This document shows positions 1 to 10,839 of a stretch of 64,000 nucleotides of DNA, piece after piece. The stretch spans positions 25,236,529-25,300,528 of the forward strand of contig NC_081546.1 in NCBI RefSeq assembly GCF_901000735.1, written 5' to 3'. The notes under the pieces are model-generated. The model was given only the letters and a program-made list of their open reading frames with translations, was not told the DNA's origin and searched no databases. Within the stretch, counting starts at the first letter, position 1. Each line of letters starts with the position of its first letter. The DNA is from Corylus avellana (lineage: Eukaryota > Streptophyta > Magnoliopsida > Fagales > Betulaceae). A program made the position numbers and the translations under genes.

Positions 1-590
1 CAACGAGACAGTTTCGAATGAATTACATATAGCAGGCCATTGGTTTGGAGAAACACCATCTGAAACATTGGCCCACATCTTGACTTTAGCATTGGCCACA
101 GCTGCCAAATCATCACTTTCCACACCTTTGAAATAAATTTTGTAGTTCTGTATGTGCAATTCAGAGCGAATCCTCGCATAACTAACACGTAATTGATGCT
201 TTACAGCCTCCTTGTGTTGCTCTAGCGCCATATTCAAAGCGAACATACCCCGAGACATAGTAATTACGAAAACAATGGTCAAAACTTTGTCACATTATTT
301 GTAGCAAGTGACATAATACACATATACAATAAGGTTTATACCTTCATACGTTCTTCCAAACTCCTCACCATTACAGCTAGGACCTTGCTCCAACTATCAT
401 AATGGAGATCGCAATGATCGTACACAATCTTAGAAATTATCCTCGACCACGCCGAGGCATTTTCTCCTATAAGTACCTAGTAGTTATCATCGAATTCCAA
501 AGTTATCGGACCATCCTTATCTACCATAGCATTGTACCTCTTATTCTTGATCTTACCCCTTGGTTGTCTAACGAACTTGCTAGCTATTAA
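1..590 (-). pseudogene. CACTA (En/Spm) transposase fragment, Transposase_24 type, cut by window edge
   Basis: Two exon-like blocks read on the minus strand. The upstream block (590 to about 342) contains DKDGPITLEFDD and a degenerate GEN motif, ends at a GT donor-like site, and has a stop after the DDNY string. The second block (258 to 1) starts MSRGMF and continues through YKIYFKGVE and AAVANAKV. Both match, at clearly reduced identity, the better-preserved gene at 41090-42510, whose C-terminal part has the LGECRSGHVRG type motif known from plant CACTA Transposase_24 proteins. The continuation lies outside the window. The joint to viral DNA is at about 690. Confidence 0.7.
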
Positions 591-671
591 TCAAAATATG
601 AAAATGTAGTTAATTGTATCTGGCGAAGTAGTATGCAAAGTGTATACAACAAACTAATAAGAAAAAGACCG

Positions 672-687
672 TATATATATATATATA
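672..687. repeat. (TA)n tract at CACTA/virus joint
   Basis: Short TA microsatellite. To its left the sequence matches the CACTA copy near 42580; to its right, from about 701, it is plus-strand EPRV coat-protein sequence. It is therefore a breakpoint, one of several (TA)n tracts at virus joints in this window. Confidence 0.8.
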
Positions 688-700
688 AGAAAAATGTATC

Positions 701-1455
701 AATGGTCTACCCAACCTATTTGCCCATAGAATTCGTGAAGATTCAAGTAATAAAACTGGAATTATAGAATATGATAATTTCACTTACAAAGACATCATAA
801 GTACAATAAGTAAAACATGATTAAAAATGTGTATAGATATGGGAAAAAAAAATAAAAGGGAAAAATCCACTTTACCCCTTGAAGTTTCAGGAGTTTTTCA
901 ATTTAAACCTTCCGTTACTAATTTTCGTTAAATTGGACAGTAATTAAAAAAAAAAAAGCCTGAGGGTAATTATGTAATTTCCTAAATTTTCGTCCAATTT
1001 GACGGAAATTAGTAACGGTAGGTTTAAATTGAAAATTTTTGAAACATTAGGGGAGTACATTGCCAATTTTTAAACTTTGTGGTTCAAATTGAAAACTCCT
1101 AAAACTTTAGGGGGGTAAAGTAGATTTTTCTCTAAATAAAAACTTGAACAAAGAAACAAGAGAAGCAAAATATGAAATTGAAAATTTTTGTGAACAATAT
1201 GGTTTACCTCCTATACCTCCATCCAGAAGAAAACATAAGGATAAAAGTGTAAAACTAGAAAACATTACAAAAAGAGATATAGAAAAAACAAAAATATTGA
1301 ACCAACTAAATATTACAAGAAAAATAAAACAACAAGAAAATCCTACAAAAAAATCCAAAAATGAAAAATATGATAAAAAGAGAGTAAAATGCTTTAAATA
1401 AAAATAAGTGCAAAGTAAAATATAAAATCAACCAATTAAAAATTTTCAAAAAATA
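701..1455 (+). pseudogene. EPRV lineage X coat-protein fragment (plus strand), split by a MITE
   Basis: Reads NGLPNLFAH then, after the MITE, KYEIENFCEQYGLPPIPPS, the conserved stretch upstream of the zinc knuckle in lineage X and Y coat proteins (compare 28434-29216 minus). The knuckle itself is deleted: the frame stops after KRVKCFK and resumes at the post-knuckle KINQLK string near 1430. Orientation is opposite to the adjacent X copy, so this is a separate rearranged fragment. It ends at about 1455, where minus-strand leader sequence begins. Confidence 0.75.
858..1133. mobile_element. MITE with long terminal inverted repeats, TSD AAATAAAA
   Basis: A 276-bp foldback element. The left end GGGAAAAATCCACTTTACCC and the reverse complement of the right end are near-identical over about 50 bp. 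An 8-bp direct repeat AAATAAAA flanks it at 850-857 and 1134-1141. An 8-bp duplication suits hAT-type MITEs, although the A-rich target makes the exact length uncertain. It has no coding capacity and splits the coat-protein fragment, so it inserted after the virus. Confidence 0.8.
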
Positions 1456-1510
1456 GAAAGAGTATTCTAAAATCCAGAAGAACCGAATATCTATTACAAA
1501 CGAGAGGATG

Positions 1511-1830
1511 CTTTTTTATAGAAAAATAAAGATGTTGTAGGTGATACTTGGACACTATAGATGCTATTACAACCGAATAAAGATACTTGGGCGCTATAGA
1601 TGAATAGTGACTTGTCAGTTCCTGTAGATGAACAGTAATGACCAACATGAATAGTGCTGAACAGCAATGACCTACATGAATAGTGCTGAATAGTAATGAC
1701 CAACATGAATAGTGACTTAGGCACTGTAGATGAACATTGACTTGTCGGTTCCTGTAGATGAATAGCAATGATCGACATGAATAGTGTTGGCTGCCAAAAA
1801 CAGTGCTAAATAGTGATTGTTGTGGGCTTA
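1511..1830 (-). promoter_or_regulatory. X1 distal promoter: TATA box and ACTGTTC-motif array
   Basis: On the minus strand CTATAAAAAAG (1521-1511) follows about 230 bp of tandem-like units of roughly 29 bp that carry ACTGTTC or ACTATTC and CATGTCGGTCATT. It lies directly after the ORF2 stop, the position of the pregenomic RNA promoter in Caulimoviridae. Open frames across the array are only translations of the repeat. Confidence 0.6.
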
Positions 1831-1835
1831 GGCTT

Positions 1836-3122
1836 TCAATCTTCACCAAGATCGTAAAGGTCTTGGGCTTCTTGGTAAAGAGGCTGTATTTGGTTTGTAG
1901 AAGAGGAGGACGAAGTTGGGCTTTGTTTTCCATGGTCTTCAATCCCTTCAGCTTTAAGGAGAAGGTTTCTGCATAGATCTTTTAGGTCTTCTTTACATTG
2001 GACTTGAGCCATGGCTGCAACAATTTCTATCTGTAAATGTGATTTATTTGCCAGTAATTGGCTTTGATTTATGAAGGAAGGGAATTCTCTTTATATTGAG
2101 GAAATAATTTTCTAAATGTTGAATTTGTCCAACCAGCAAACATATCTATATCGTTTGCAAATTTCTTGATCAATGGCATAATCCCACTTGAAGAGCCAGG
2201 GGATTTTGTATTTCTTTGCCAAGTGAAGCAAGGAAGGAAATTGACTCTCTGTTTCACTAACTCTGTAAGTTGTTGAAAATTGCTTTAATGCATCTGCAAG
2301 TTCTGGAGGTAAAATCTCAGGAATTATCCTATGATTTTGCCACCATCTGTTGAACCATAAAGCTAGCTGGCTGCTGAATTTGTTATCAAAACAAAGATAC
2401 TAGGAGTGGTTGTTATTATTGTTCTGATAAATAAGTACTTTTGATCATGCTTCAATATAATCATAATAGCTGTATTGGACTTGATGGCCTTGAAGGGCTT
2501 TGAGATCAGATGGGTGGTTACCCCATTCTTTTGCTGAAATAATTTTTGCTATATACATCTTATCAAAGATTATTCTTTTCTGTTATGGGTCGAAATTATC
2601 TGGAACTGAATCTTTGATAATTGATGCTATTTAGAGTAAAATATCTCTGTAGAAAATAATGGATTTGGATGGGTGAGATGGAATGAATTTCCATTTAGGA
2701 GGAAAATAACTTTTAACAAGATCCGGAGGATTCTTGAGGAGACACTGGTCATGTTCTATAAAGAACAGGTTTTCTGTATAGGTTTTTTGGACAAACTTGG
2801 ATCTATTGGTTTGGGTAATTGGTTGGCTGGTATAGAATTTTTGTTGCTGTATGAATTTTGAAGAGTTCTATAGGGTAAGGATAATGGTTGCTGTAGGACA
2901 TTCTACCAACTAGTAAGGGTCCAGGTGGCTTGGAGATGCTAAAGTTGATGAAAAAGTAGGTCTTGGAGAACCAAGAACCTGAAACTTATTCAACATGTTA
3001 ATAGGTGAACATGTTTCATAAGGGTTTACATTTCCTGAGCTCAGGATTACATGATGACTTGGCTGTGACTTGATTGAAGGTGTTTTATTTTTGTGTTTAC
3101 TTGAGAGTGGCGATTCAACCAT
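1836..3122 (-). pseudogene. EPRV ORF2, lineage X (X1 copy), degenerate
   Basis: Starts MVESPLSSKHKNK at 3122, seven codons of which are shared with the X3 copy (6005-7278); the ATG overlaps the end of ORF1 (GATGGTTGA). The middle has several frame breaks. Recognisable blocks are CSPINMLNKFQVLG (about 3010), ILPPELADAL (about 2310), KYKIPWLFKWD and the C-terminal YDLGED stop at 1836. Function unknown; ORF2 of florendoviruses has no assigned role. No membrane segment or enzyme motif was seen. Confidence 0.75.
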
Positions 3123-3158
3123 CTTTTCCCTGCAAAAATTCACGAGTGAGAAAATCAT

Positions 3159-4175
3159 TTATAGAATTTTGATCTCCTTTGATGTATTTAATTTCAAAAT
3201 AAAAAAAATACTTAAAATTGATTGCCATCTGGCAAAAATCTGTTTACTTGTTATATTTTGAACATCTTTTTCTAAAACATGTTTTGCACTTTTGCAATCA
3301 ACTCGAATTAAGAATTTTTGGTTTAGCAAATCACTTTGAAACCTTGAAATGCATAGTACTATAGATAGAACTTCTTTTTTAATAGTACTATAATTACTTT
3401 GTGTTGAATTCCAAATTCTTGAATGGAAACAAACCATTTGTTCAGGAGAATCTGGAGTGACCTTCTGTTTGAGGATACCTCCATATCCAATGTTGGAAGC
3501 GCCTATTTCTATAATTTTGAAAGCTTTTACTTCAGGAATGCAAAAACAAGGCAAAGTCTTGACATATTTTTTTACTTCTTGGACAATTGAAGTGTGAAGA
3601 TCAGTCCAAGGTGGAGGATTACTTCCTTCTAACATATCATAACCTATTGGTTTAATATTCAATGTTAAAGCTTTTAAGATCTGTGGATCTCTTAAACTTA
3701 AAGTGAAGTCAGGGAAACAATCAAAATGAATTGACCCTTTATGAAGACTTGATTCAACGACTCCTAACGTGCTAGTGCTGTAATCTTTATGTCTTACATC
3801 TCTTAAACACAAAAGTACAGAGGCATTGATTCCTAAACGGACTAAAGGTTTTACTGCAACTTGAATTAATCCTATGTGAAAGAAATTCATTTTCTTTTCT
3901 CTAAGTTTTTTAATTGCTTCTTTAGAAAGTAATTGACATATATCATGATGTTTATTTAAAGCATAGACTTGTTCAACTGTTTTTACGTTGTAATCATTAG
4001 TAAACGACAAGGGTGAAAAACTTGATTTATAAATTTCTCTGGTTGGGACCTTGGGTATGCTCCAATCATGTGAAACTATATTTGCTTCAAAAATGTTGTA
4101 TTCTTTTTCATTAACTATATCAAGTAAACTAGATCTAGAGCTCATAGAAGAAGTGGATCTAAACAACCTAGACAT
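3159..4175 (-). pseudogene. EPRV ORF1 with in-frame MP/RNase H fusion (338-codon open frame)
   Basis: Residues 1-185 are a caulimovirid movement protein (VQVAVKPLVRLGINASVLLC, ILKALTLNI, GYDMLEGS). From NPPPWTDLHTS onward it is the RT/RNase H connection and RNase H domain (GASNIGYGGILK, RVDCKSAKHVLEKD). In the longer X copy these points are kilobases apart (MP end near 15830, RT at about 7770). The joint near 3626 has only a few shared bases (around GCTT), which suggests a microhomology deletion. The RNase H end is frameshifted at a poly-A run near 3200. The catalytic Asp before ASN is replaced by Gly (EIGASN against ETDASN). Confidence 0.85.
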
Positions 4176-4465
4176 AATTGAAAATATTTGTTAAGAACAA
4201 GACAATAAGATTGAAAACTTTCTACTTCCAAATGCTTCTCCCAAACAGGTCTTTAAGGGTTTTGGAATAGGTATATTATGTGTCCTACAGTGTGTCCTCC
4301 TGACTTACAAGTCTACCGGGCCAAACAGCGTTGACGGCACATTGACGGCACAATATCGTACATCCCATAGAACTTAAAGATTTGCTAAAGATAACACCTG
4401 AAAATATACTTGTTTTACAACATTGTTTTATGGATTTAACAAATATATGAATTGACTGACCATTT

Positions 4466-4478
4466 GGCTTTGATACCA
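4466..4478 (-). promoter_or_regulatory. tRNA-Met primer-binding site, X1
   Basis: Minus strand TGGTATCAAAGCC, one mismatch from the complement of the plant initiator tRNA-Met 3' end. It primes minus-strand DNA synthesis in Caulimoviridae. It lies about 290 bp upstream of the MP start. Confidence 0.8.
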
Positions 4479-4948
4479 AAAGGGGACTCATGGTATGAGT
4501 AAGCATAAGCGGAAGAATTGAAGACATAGTGTTGAATTCAAACAGAGAGTGCTTGAAAGATTCTAGGTTGAATATGAACAGAATATTTAGAAGGATATAC
4601 AAAGATTTAAACATAAAAATGGATATGAAATGTTGAAGATACTTCAATTGGAATTACAAATTCATAAATCAACATATTGAAAATAGGATATATGAAAATA
4701 AGTACTTACAAAAATATGATGCTGTTTTTTATTTTTTGAAAGGAAAATATAATGCTGTTAAATTAGCTTGAAGAAACTTTTATTGAATGAAACATTTTGT
4801 AATACATCGATAGAACTGTGACATACATATTTGTGAGATATCACTAATGTTTAGAGAGAGAGAAGAGAAAGAGTATTATAAAATCCGGAAGAGAAAGAGT
4901 ATTATAAAATCCGGAAGAACCGAATATCTATTACAAACGAGAGGATGC

Positions 4949-5222
4949 TTTTTATAGAAAAATAAAGATGCTGTAGGTGAATAGTAACTTGGGGCACCGT
5001 AGATGAATAGTGACTTGTCGGTTCTTGTAGATGAATAGTAATGACCGACATGAATAGTGCTGAACAGTAATGACTGACATGAATAGTGCTAAATAGTAAT
5101 GACCGACATGAATAGTGACTTGGGCACTGTAGATGAACATTGACTTGTCGGTTCCTGTAAATGAACAGAAATGACTGACATGAATAGTGCTGGCCGCCAA
5201 AAACAGTGCTGAATAGTGATTG
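4949..5222 (-). promoter_or_regulatory. X1 promoter: TATA box and ACTGTTC array
   Basis: Minus-strand CTATAAAAAG (4958-4949) preceded by about 240 bp of repeats with ACTGTTC/ACTATTC and CGGTCATTACTGTTC. Downstream (4900-4500) is the leader that runs into the primer-binding site. It is nearly identical to the array at 1590-1830, which fits terminal redundancy between tandem copies. Confidence 0.65.
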
Positions 5223-5238
5223 CCTTCGGCTTGGGCTT

Positions 5239-5323
5239 TCAATGTTCACCAAGATTGTAAGGGTCTTGGGCTTCTTGGTAAAATTGCTGTATTTGGTTTG
5301 TAGACAATTTGTCATTGGTGTGT
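5239..5323 (-). pseudogene. EPRV ORF2 C-terminal scrap, lineage X
   Basis: The last codons of ORF2 read NQIQQFYQEAQDPYNLGEH then stop. Everything upstream is replaced by a (TA)n tract and by leader sequence of the next copy, so this is a tandem-junction remnant rather than a gene. Confidence 0.75.
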
Positions 5324-5344
5324 ATATATATATATATATATATA
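5323..5344. repeat. (TA)n tract at virus/virus joint
   Basis: It separates an X ORF2 tail from X leader sequence that starts, by comparison with 4478-4500, only about 15-25 nt from the primer-binding site position. It marks an integration or recombination joint. Confidence 0.85.
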
Positions 5345-5740
5345 GAACGAGTTGACATAAGCGGAAGGATTGAAGACATAATGATAAATTTAAACAGAGA
5401 CTGCAGATAAGATTCTAGGCTGAATATGAACAGAATATCTAAAAGGATACACAAAGATATAAACATAAATATGAATATGAAATGTTGAATCTACTTCAAT
5501 TGGAAACATATATTCAAGAATATACATAATGAAAATAAGATATATAAAAATAAAGACTTACAAAAATATGATGCTGTAAAATTAGCTTGAAGAAGCTTTC
5601 ATTGAATGAAACATTCTGTAATACATAGATGAAACTCTGACATACATATTGTGAGATTTCACAGGTGATCAGAGAGGGAGAAAAGAAAAGAGAATTTAGT
5701 TCGGAAGAACTCGAGCCCCTGAATACAAGAGCTGAAGGGG

Positions 5741-5990
5741 CTTTAAATAAAAAATTAACAGCTGAATACTGTAGATGAATAGTGATATGTAAGGTGAATA
5801 GTGCTAAATAGTGCTATGAACGGTAGCTGCCGACATGAACAGTACGTGAACAGTGGCATGAACAGTAATGGCCGCCAAACAGTAATGACCGCCAAAACAT
5901 TGACATGAACACTGCTGTATTTGGGAATAGTGTTTGCTATATTTTGGAACAGTAATTGCTGTATTTTGGGACAGTGATTGCTGTATTTTG
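5741..5990 (-). promoter_or_regulatory. X3 3' promoter: TATA-like box and ACTGTTC array
   Basis: Minus-strand TTATTTAAAG (5750-5741) with ACTGTTCA, ACTGTTC and CACTATTC motifs between 5990 and 5760. This array differs from the X1 array, with several TATTTTGG(G/A)ACAG units near its ORF2 side, but keeps the ACTGTTC core and the same place behind ORF2. Confidence 0.55.
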
Positions 5991-6004
5991 AGCTTCTTTA
6001 AGTC

Positions 6005-7278
6005 TCAATCTTCACCAAGATCATAGGGGTCTTGGGCTTCCTAGTAAATGGGCTGTACTTGGTTTGTTGAAGAGGAGGATGAAGCTTCTCCTTGTTCTTC
6101 AATGCCTTCAGCTTTAAGGAGAAGACTTCTGCAAAGGTCCTTGAGGTCTTCTTTACATTGGACCTGGGCCATGGCTGTTGCAATTTCTGTATGTAGATGT
6201 GACTTGCTTGCCAAGAATTGGCTTTGAGTGGTGAATGAAGGAAATTCTCTCTGTATTGATTAAAGTATTTTTTGAATGTTGTATGTGTCCCGCCAGCGGA
6301 CATATCTATTTCTTCTGCAAATTCCTTGATCAATGACATAATCCCATTTGAAGAGCCATGAGATTTTATATTTCTTTGCCATATGGAGCAAGGAAGGAAA
6401 TTGACTTTCTGCTTCATTAACTCTGTAGGCTGTAGAGAATTGCTGTAATGCATCTGCAAGTTCTGGGGGTAAAATCTCAGGAATCATCCTATGACTTTGC
6501 CACCATCTGTTGAACCAAATAGGGAGCTGACTGCTGAAATTGTTATCAAAACAAAGATACCGGGAATGACTGTTATTATTGTTTTGATAAATAAGTACTT
6601 TTGACCATGCTTCAATGTAAACATAGTAGCTGTATTGAACTTGGTGGCCCTGCAGGACTTTGAGATTAGCTGGGTGACCCTATTTTTTTGCTGAAATGAT
6701 TTTTGTGACATACATTTTATCAAAGATTATTCTTTTCTGTTCTGGATCATATTTGTCTGGGACAGAGTCTTTGGTAATTGATGTTGTTTGGAGTAAAATG
6801 TCTCTGTAGAAATTGATGGATTTAGATGGGTGAAATGGAATGAAATTCCATTTAGGAGGAAAATAATTCTTTACAAGATCCAAAGGATTCTTGAGATGAC
6901 GCTGGTCATGTTCTACAAAAAACAGGTTTCTATATAGGTTTTTTGGACAAACTTAGATCTATTGGTATTGGTTATTGGCTGGTTGGTATAGAATTTTTGC
7001 TACTGTATGAGTTTTGAAGAGTTCTATCGGGTAGGGATAACGGTTGCTGTAGGACATTCTACCAACTGGTAAGGGTCCGGATGACTTGGGGATGCTAAAG
7101 TGGATGAAAAAGTAGGTCTTAGGGAACCAAGAACCTGAAAATTGTTTAACATGTTAATGGGTGAACATGTGTCAGAGGGGTTTACATTTCCTAGGCTCAG
7201 GACTATATGGTGACTGGGTTGTGACTTGATGGAAGGTGTTTTATTTTTGTTTTTACTGGATTGTGGCTTTTCAGCCAT
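6005..7278 (-). pseudogene. EPRV ORF2, lineage X (X3 copy)
   Basis: Starts MAEKPQSSKNKNK at 7278 and overlaps the ORF1 stop by eight bases (ATGGCTGA). Conserved blocks: CSPINMLNNFQVLG, SHPDPYQLVECPTAT, a central block with FPPKWNFIPFHPSKS (about 6850), ILPPELADALQQF (about 6460), and an acidic end NPYDLGED with stop at 6005. At least three frame changes, near 7025, 6700 and 6260. Length compared with the family cannot be judged from one broken copy. Function unknown. Confidence 0.8.
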
Positions 7279-8826
7279 CTTTTCCCTTCAAAAATTCACG
7301 AGTGAGGAAATTAGGTATAGAATTTTGATCTCCTTTGATGTATTCAATATCAAAATCAAAGATGCTTAAAATTGATTGCCATCTGGCAAAAATCTGTTTA
7401 CTTGCTATATTTTGAACATCTTTTTCTAAAACATGTTTTGCACTTTTGCAATCGACTCGAATTAAAAAATTTTGGTTTAACAAATCACTTTGAAACTTTG
7501 AGATGCATAATATTATAGATAAAATCTCTTTTTTAATAGTACTATAAGTACTTTGTGCTGAATTCCAAATTCCTGAATGGAAACAAACAATTTGTTTAGG
7601 AGAATCTGGAGAGATTTTCTGTTTGAGAATACCCCCATATCCAATGTTGGAGGCGTCTGTTTCTACAATTTTGAAAGCTTTTACGTTAGGAATGCCAAGA
7701 CAAGGCAAAGTCTTGACATATTTTTTGACTTCTTGGACAATTGAAGTATGAAGATCTGTCCAAGGTGGAGGGTTGCTTTTAAGACGATCATACAGTGGTT
7801 TACAATGTTTTCTAAGATGATGATAAAATTCAGCAACATAATTTAAAGATCCTAGGAACCTTTGAAGCTGATTTTTATCAAGGATGATATCAGGAAATTT
7901 GTCTGCAAATTGAATTACCCGATCAATGGGTTTAACCATTCCTTGACTGATGTTCAATCCTAAAAATCGGATTTTTGTTTGAAACAAGTTGATTTTTGTA
8001 GCTGAAACAACTAAACCACTAACTTTGATGATACTAAGAAACGAATGAAGATGTTTCCAGTGTTCATTAATTGACTTTGAAAATATGAGGACATCATCTA
8101 TATAAACAATTGAGAAATGTGCTATAGGGTCAAAGATTTCATTCATGATGTTTTGAAATTTACTTGGGGCATTTTTTAACCCAATGGGCATGACATTCCA
8201 TTCATAGTGGCCAAATGGTGTAACAAATGCTGTTTTGTATCTATCTTGTTCATGGATTTGGATCAGCCAGAATCCACTCTTCATATGAAATTTTGAAAAA
8301 ACATTGGCTTGACCTATTGTGTTATTGGGTCATTTTTGTTTGGAATTGGATATCTTATCCACTGTAAGACTTTATTAAGAGGTTTGTAGTTTGTTACTAA
8401 TCTTGGAGACCCTCTTTCTAATTTTGCATTTTTCTATACGTAAAAGGCTGAACAAGACCTTGGGGACTTGCCTTTTCTAATTATTCCCTTGTTAAGCAAT
8501 TCTTTAATTTCAATTTTACAAAGTTTCATTAAATCTTGATTCATTTGGATGGGTCTAGCTTTAGTATGAATATTTCTTTCGCTGAAATCTTTTACATAAG
8601 GGAGTTTTACAATATGCTTTTTCCTATGCCAAAAGGCATTGGGGAGATCAGAACAAACTTCATTTTGTATTTTTTCTTTGAATCTTTCAATTTTCTGTAA
8701 AAGAATATCTCTTGATAGTTGTTCTTCTATTCTTTTATGTTGAATTTCTTCTTTTAGGGAGTTCAAATGCTTGCTCTTATTCTGTAAAATGTTCATTGTT
8801 TTAGAAATTGAAACTTCTTTTAACAT
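7271..8826 (-). pseudogene. EPRV reverse transcriptase and RNase H, lineage X
   Basis: The N-terminal RT part (8826-8434) ends at a stop after SCSAFYV; the finger region continues to 8290 in changed frame (RLVTNYKPLNK). From 8284 a 337-codon open frame holds GFWLIQIHEQDRYKTAF, GHYEWNVMPIGLKNAPS and the catalytic box VYIDDVLIFSKS, then the RNase H domain with ETDASNIGYGG, RVDCKSAK and the conserved C-terminal DFLTREFLKG-like end. This is the only RT in the window with both the palm motifs and RNase H in one frame. It replicates the viral genome from pregenomic RNA in living relatives. Confidence 0.9.
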
Positions 8827-8829
8827 ATT

Positions 8830-9399
8830 GAGATCTTTAGTAAGGAGTCTTTTGAAGAATTTAAATTATACTTTCTCTCCTCAAACTTATGTGGTAATTC
8901 CTTTGTGATCTGTAGTAAAAGGATACAAAAGACATAAAAAGGGATTCCCTAATATGACCTCTGAATCAGACATGTTTTTTATTAAGACAAATGAAGTTTT
9001 GAAACAAACATGATCTTGACAGACATGTGCTTTAGGTAATTTGTAATCTATCTACATTTCACTGCCATTGGCTGATGATAAATATTCTGTAGTTTTTGAA
9101 TAATATGTAGTAGGTATCATACCTTGCTGAATACAGTTTAAATCTGCACCTGAATGTATCAAAGCTATAACTTCAAATTCGAATTCACCATTAATAATTA
9201 TTGTTACTCTAGAGTGCCATTTTTGGAAAATGATTCTATCAATTATGTTTAAGTATTTTTCATCTGTAGTGTCTTTGAAGATTAAACTTTTGGTTGAAGA
9301 TTTTGTAGATTTTTCGTCTTTTGATTCTTGTTCAGTCTCAGATTGACTCTGTTCAGAATTTTTTTTATTAATCTTTAAAATTATTACTTCTTGTTCCAA
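8830..9399 (-). pseudogene. EPRV aspartic protease region, lineage X, active site lost
   Basis: Reads ALIHSGADLNCIQQG at about 9150. Lineage Y has ALVDSGSDLNCIQEG at the same place, so the catalytic Asp of the D-S/T-G motif is His here (GAT to CAT). A stop after NGSEM (9052) ends the open frame; the remaining PR (VILG..FL..LYPF type) continues to about 8900 before the RT spacer. In Caulimoviridae this domain cleaves the polyprotein. Confidence 0.8.
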
Positions 9400-9520
9400 T
9401 TCTTTGTTTTTGGCTTTAAAATCTTTTATTTCTATTTTGATTTGATTGACTTCATGTTGTAAGTCTTGAAGGGTTACTTCCCTTTGTTTTGATTTAAATC
9501 TGTTGAGGATTTTATCAATA

Positions 9521-9830
9521 CTAATTTGTGGTTCTATAATTTTTGTTGGTCCATTTTTTTTTAAAATTACTCTTGAATTTTTTAAGGTATTTGGCTTTAT
9601 TTTCTAGGTCTTTTATTCCTTCTATCAAATCAATTAGCATTTCTTCATGTTTAGTTAATACATTTATTTTAAGTTTTGTTTTACAAAATGAATCTTTGCA
9701 ACCTAGTTCTATCTCTGAATTACTAGAATTTTGACTTGATTCATAATCTGTTGAGGTGTTAAAAATTTTATCTTCGTTGTCACTAGAATCTGAATTTCTG
9801 AGTTCTAAAATTTTATACAAATGTTCTTTT
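9521..9830 (-). pseudogene. EPRV ORF1 spacer between zinc knuckle and protease, lineage X
   Basis: An open frame of 99 codons (9820-9521), acidic at its start (LRNSDSSDNEDKIF) and lysine-rich toward the end (YLKKFKSNFKKKW). The SELGCKDSFCKTKLK region corresponds to the cysteine-containing VKFGCVDSCCNAKT of lineage Y. Between 9520 and 9400 a heptad-like stretch continues into PR. Probably a coiled coil in the polyprotein. Confidence 0.65.
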
Positions 9831-9860
9831 TCTTTGTTGGAAATTTTTAATTGGTTGATT

Positions 9861-10800
9861 TTATCTTTTACTTTGCACTCATTTTTGTAATGGCCTATTT
9901 TTCCACATTTGAAGCATTTTACTTTCTTTTTATCATATTTTTTGTTTTGTGGCTTTTTGTAATATTTTCTTGCTGTTTTATTTTTCTTGTAATATTCATT
10001 TGGTTCAAAGTTTTTGTTTTTTTTTTTTGTAATCTTTTTTGTAGGTTTTCTAGTTTTTGCGTATTTATCCTTATGTTTTCTTCTAGAGGGTGGTATAGGG
10101 GGTAAGCCATATTGTTCACAAAAATTTCCTATTTCATATTTTGCTTTCTTTTTTCTTTGTTTAAATTTTTATTTATCTTCATATCTATACACATTTTTAA
10201 TCCTATTTTACTTATTATACTTATGATGTCTCCGTAGGTGAGATTATCATATTCTATAATTCCAGTTTTATTACTTAAATCTTCATGGATTTTATTGGCA
10301 AATAGGTTGGGTAAACTATTGATAAATTTCTCTTGCTAGAAGGCATTTTTACAGTCATCTCTTAATATTACTCTTGACATAAAAACATCTTTATACCATC
10401 TAAAATCACTTAAGGTTGGACACCTAAGGTCACTTAGTTGGTCATGAATTCTGGATGTAACATTACTAGGGATTCCTGTAAAATGTTTCATTATGGTGTA
10501 AATTAAAACATTAATTCCATTGAGGATTCCTTTGTTATGTGCTTCATCATAAATTGGGATTCCTTCTTCATCTTTTTGAACTGCATATTTTATTTCAGAA
10601 CGATTTGCTTTAGTTAGGTATTTTTTCCACCAAGCTTTTAATGTTTCTGTAAATCCTGATGTTAAAATGTCTACAATTTCTGCATTAGTTTTTTCTGAAT
10701 TTGTAAGGTAATTATTAGTAACCATTGACATGTGCTGTAGTTTATTTAAAATTTCTTGTTTAGACAAACCATCAATATTCCATTCATAAATTTTGTTAGT
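9861..10800 (-). pseudogene. EPRV coat protein with zinc knuckle, lineage X
   Basis: The capsid core (10767-10336) contains MSMVTNNYLTNSEKTNAEIV, GFTETLKAWWKKYL, IMKHFTGIPSN and LRCPTLSDFRWYKDVF, which match the Y copies. After 10336 the frame changes, passes PPIPPSRR (about 10090) and ends with an intact CCHC knuckle CFKCGKIGHYKNEC at 9916-9875 (C-X2-C-X4-H-X4-C). The knuckle binds nucleic acid during packaging in relatives. At least two frame changes. Confidence 0.85.
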
Positions 10801-10839
10801 AGAGACTGAGAATTGGTTAAAAACATTTTGTTCTTCATA

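Larger units (their letters stand above)
1455..5222 (-). mobile_element. EPRV lineage X, deleted copy (X1)
   Basis: Minus-strand order: promoter array (5222-4949), leader with primer-binding site (4466-4478), MP fused in frame to RNase H (4175-3159), ORF2 (3122-1836), next intergenic array (1830-1590), TATA (1521-1511) and the start of a leader that ends at 1455. MP C-terminus, CP, PR and most of RT are missing in one deletion. A tandem relative of the larger X copy at 5345-17295. Confidence 0.8.

Noticed and set aside
1436..1942. Open frames rich in HYSCRSLLF-like repeats (also at 4902-5315 and 5239-5466), which look like repeat proteins
   Set aside because: They are translations of the ACTGTTC promoter array in an arbitrary frame; no start context and no conservation of the peptide between lineages.
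1590..5222. Regular short repeats as a CRISPR-like array
   Set aside because: Repeats are degenerate, spacers are not unique, and the genome is a plant nuclear genome.
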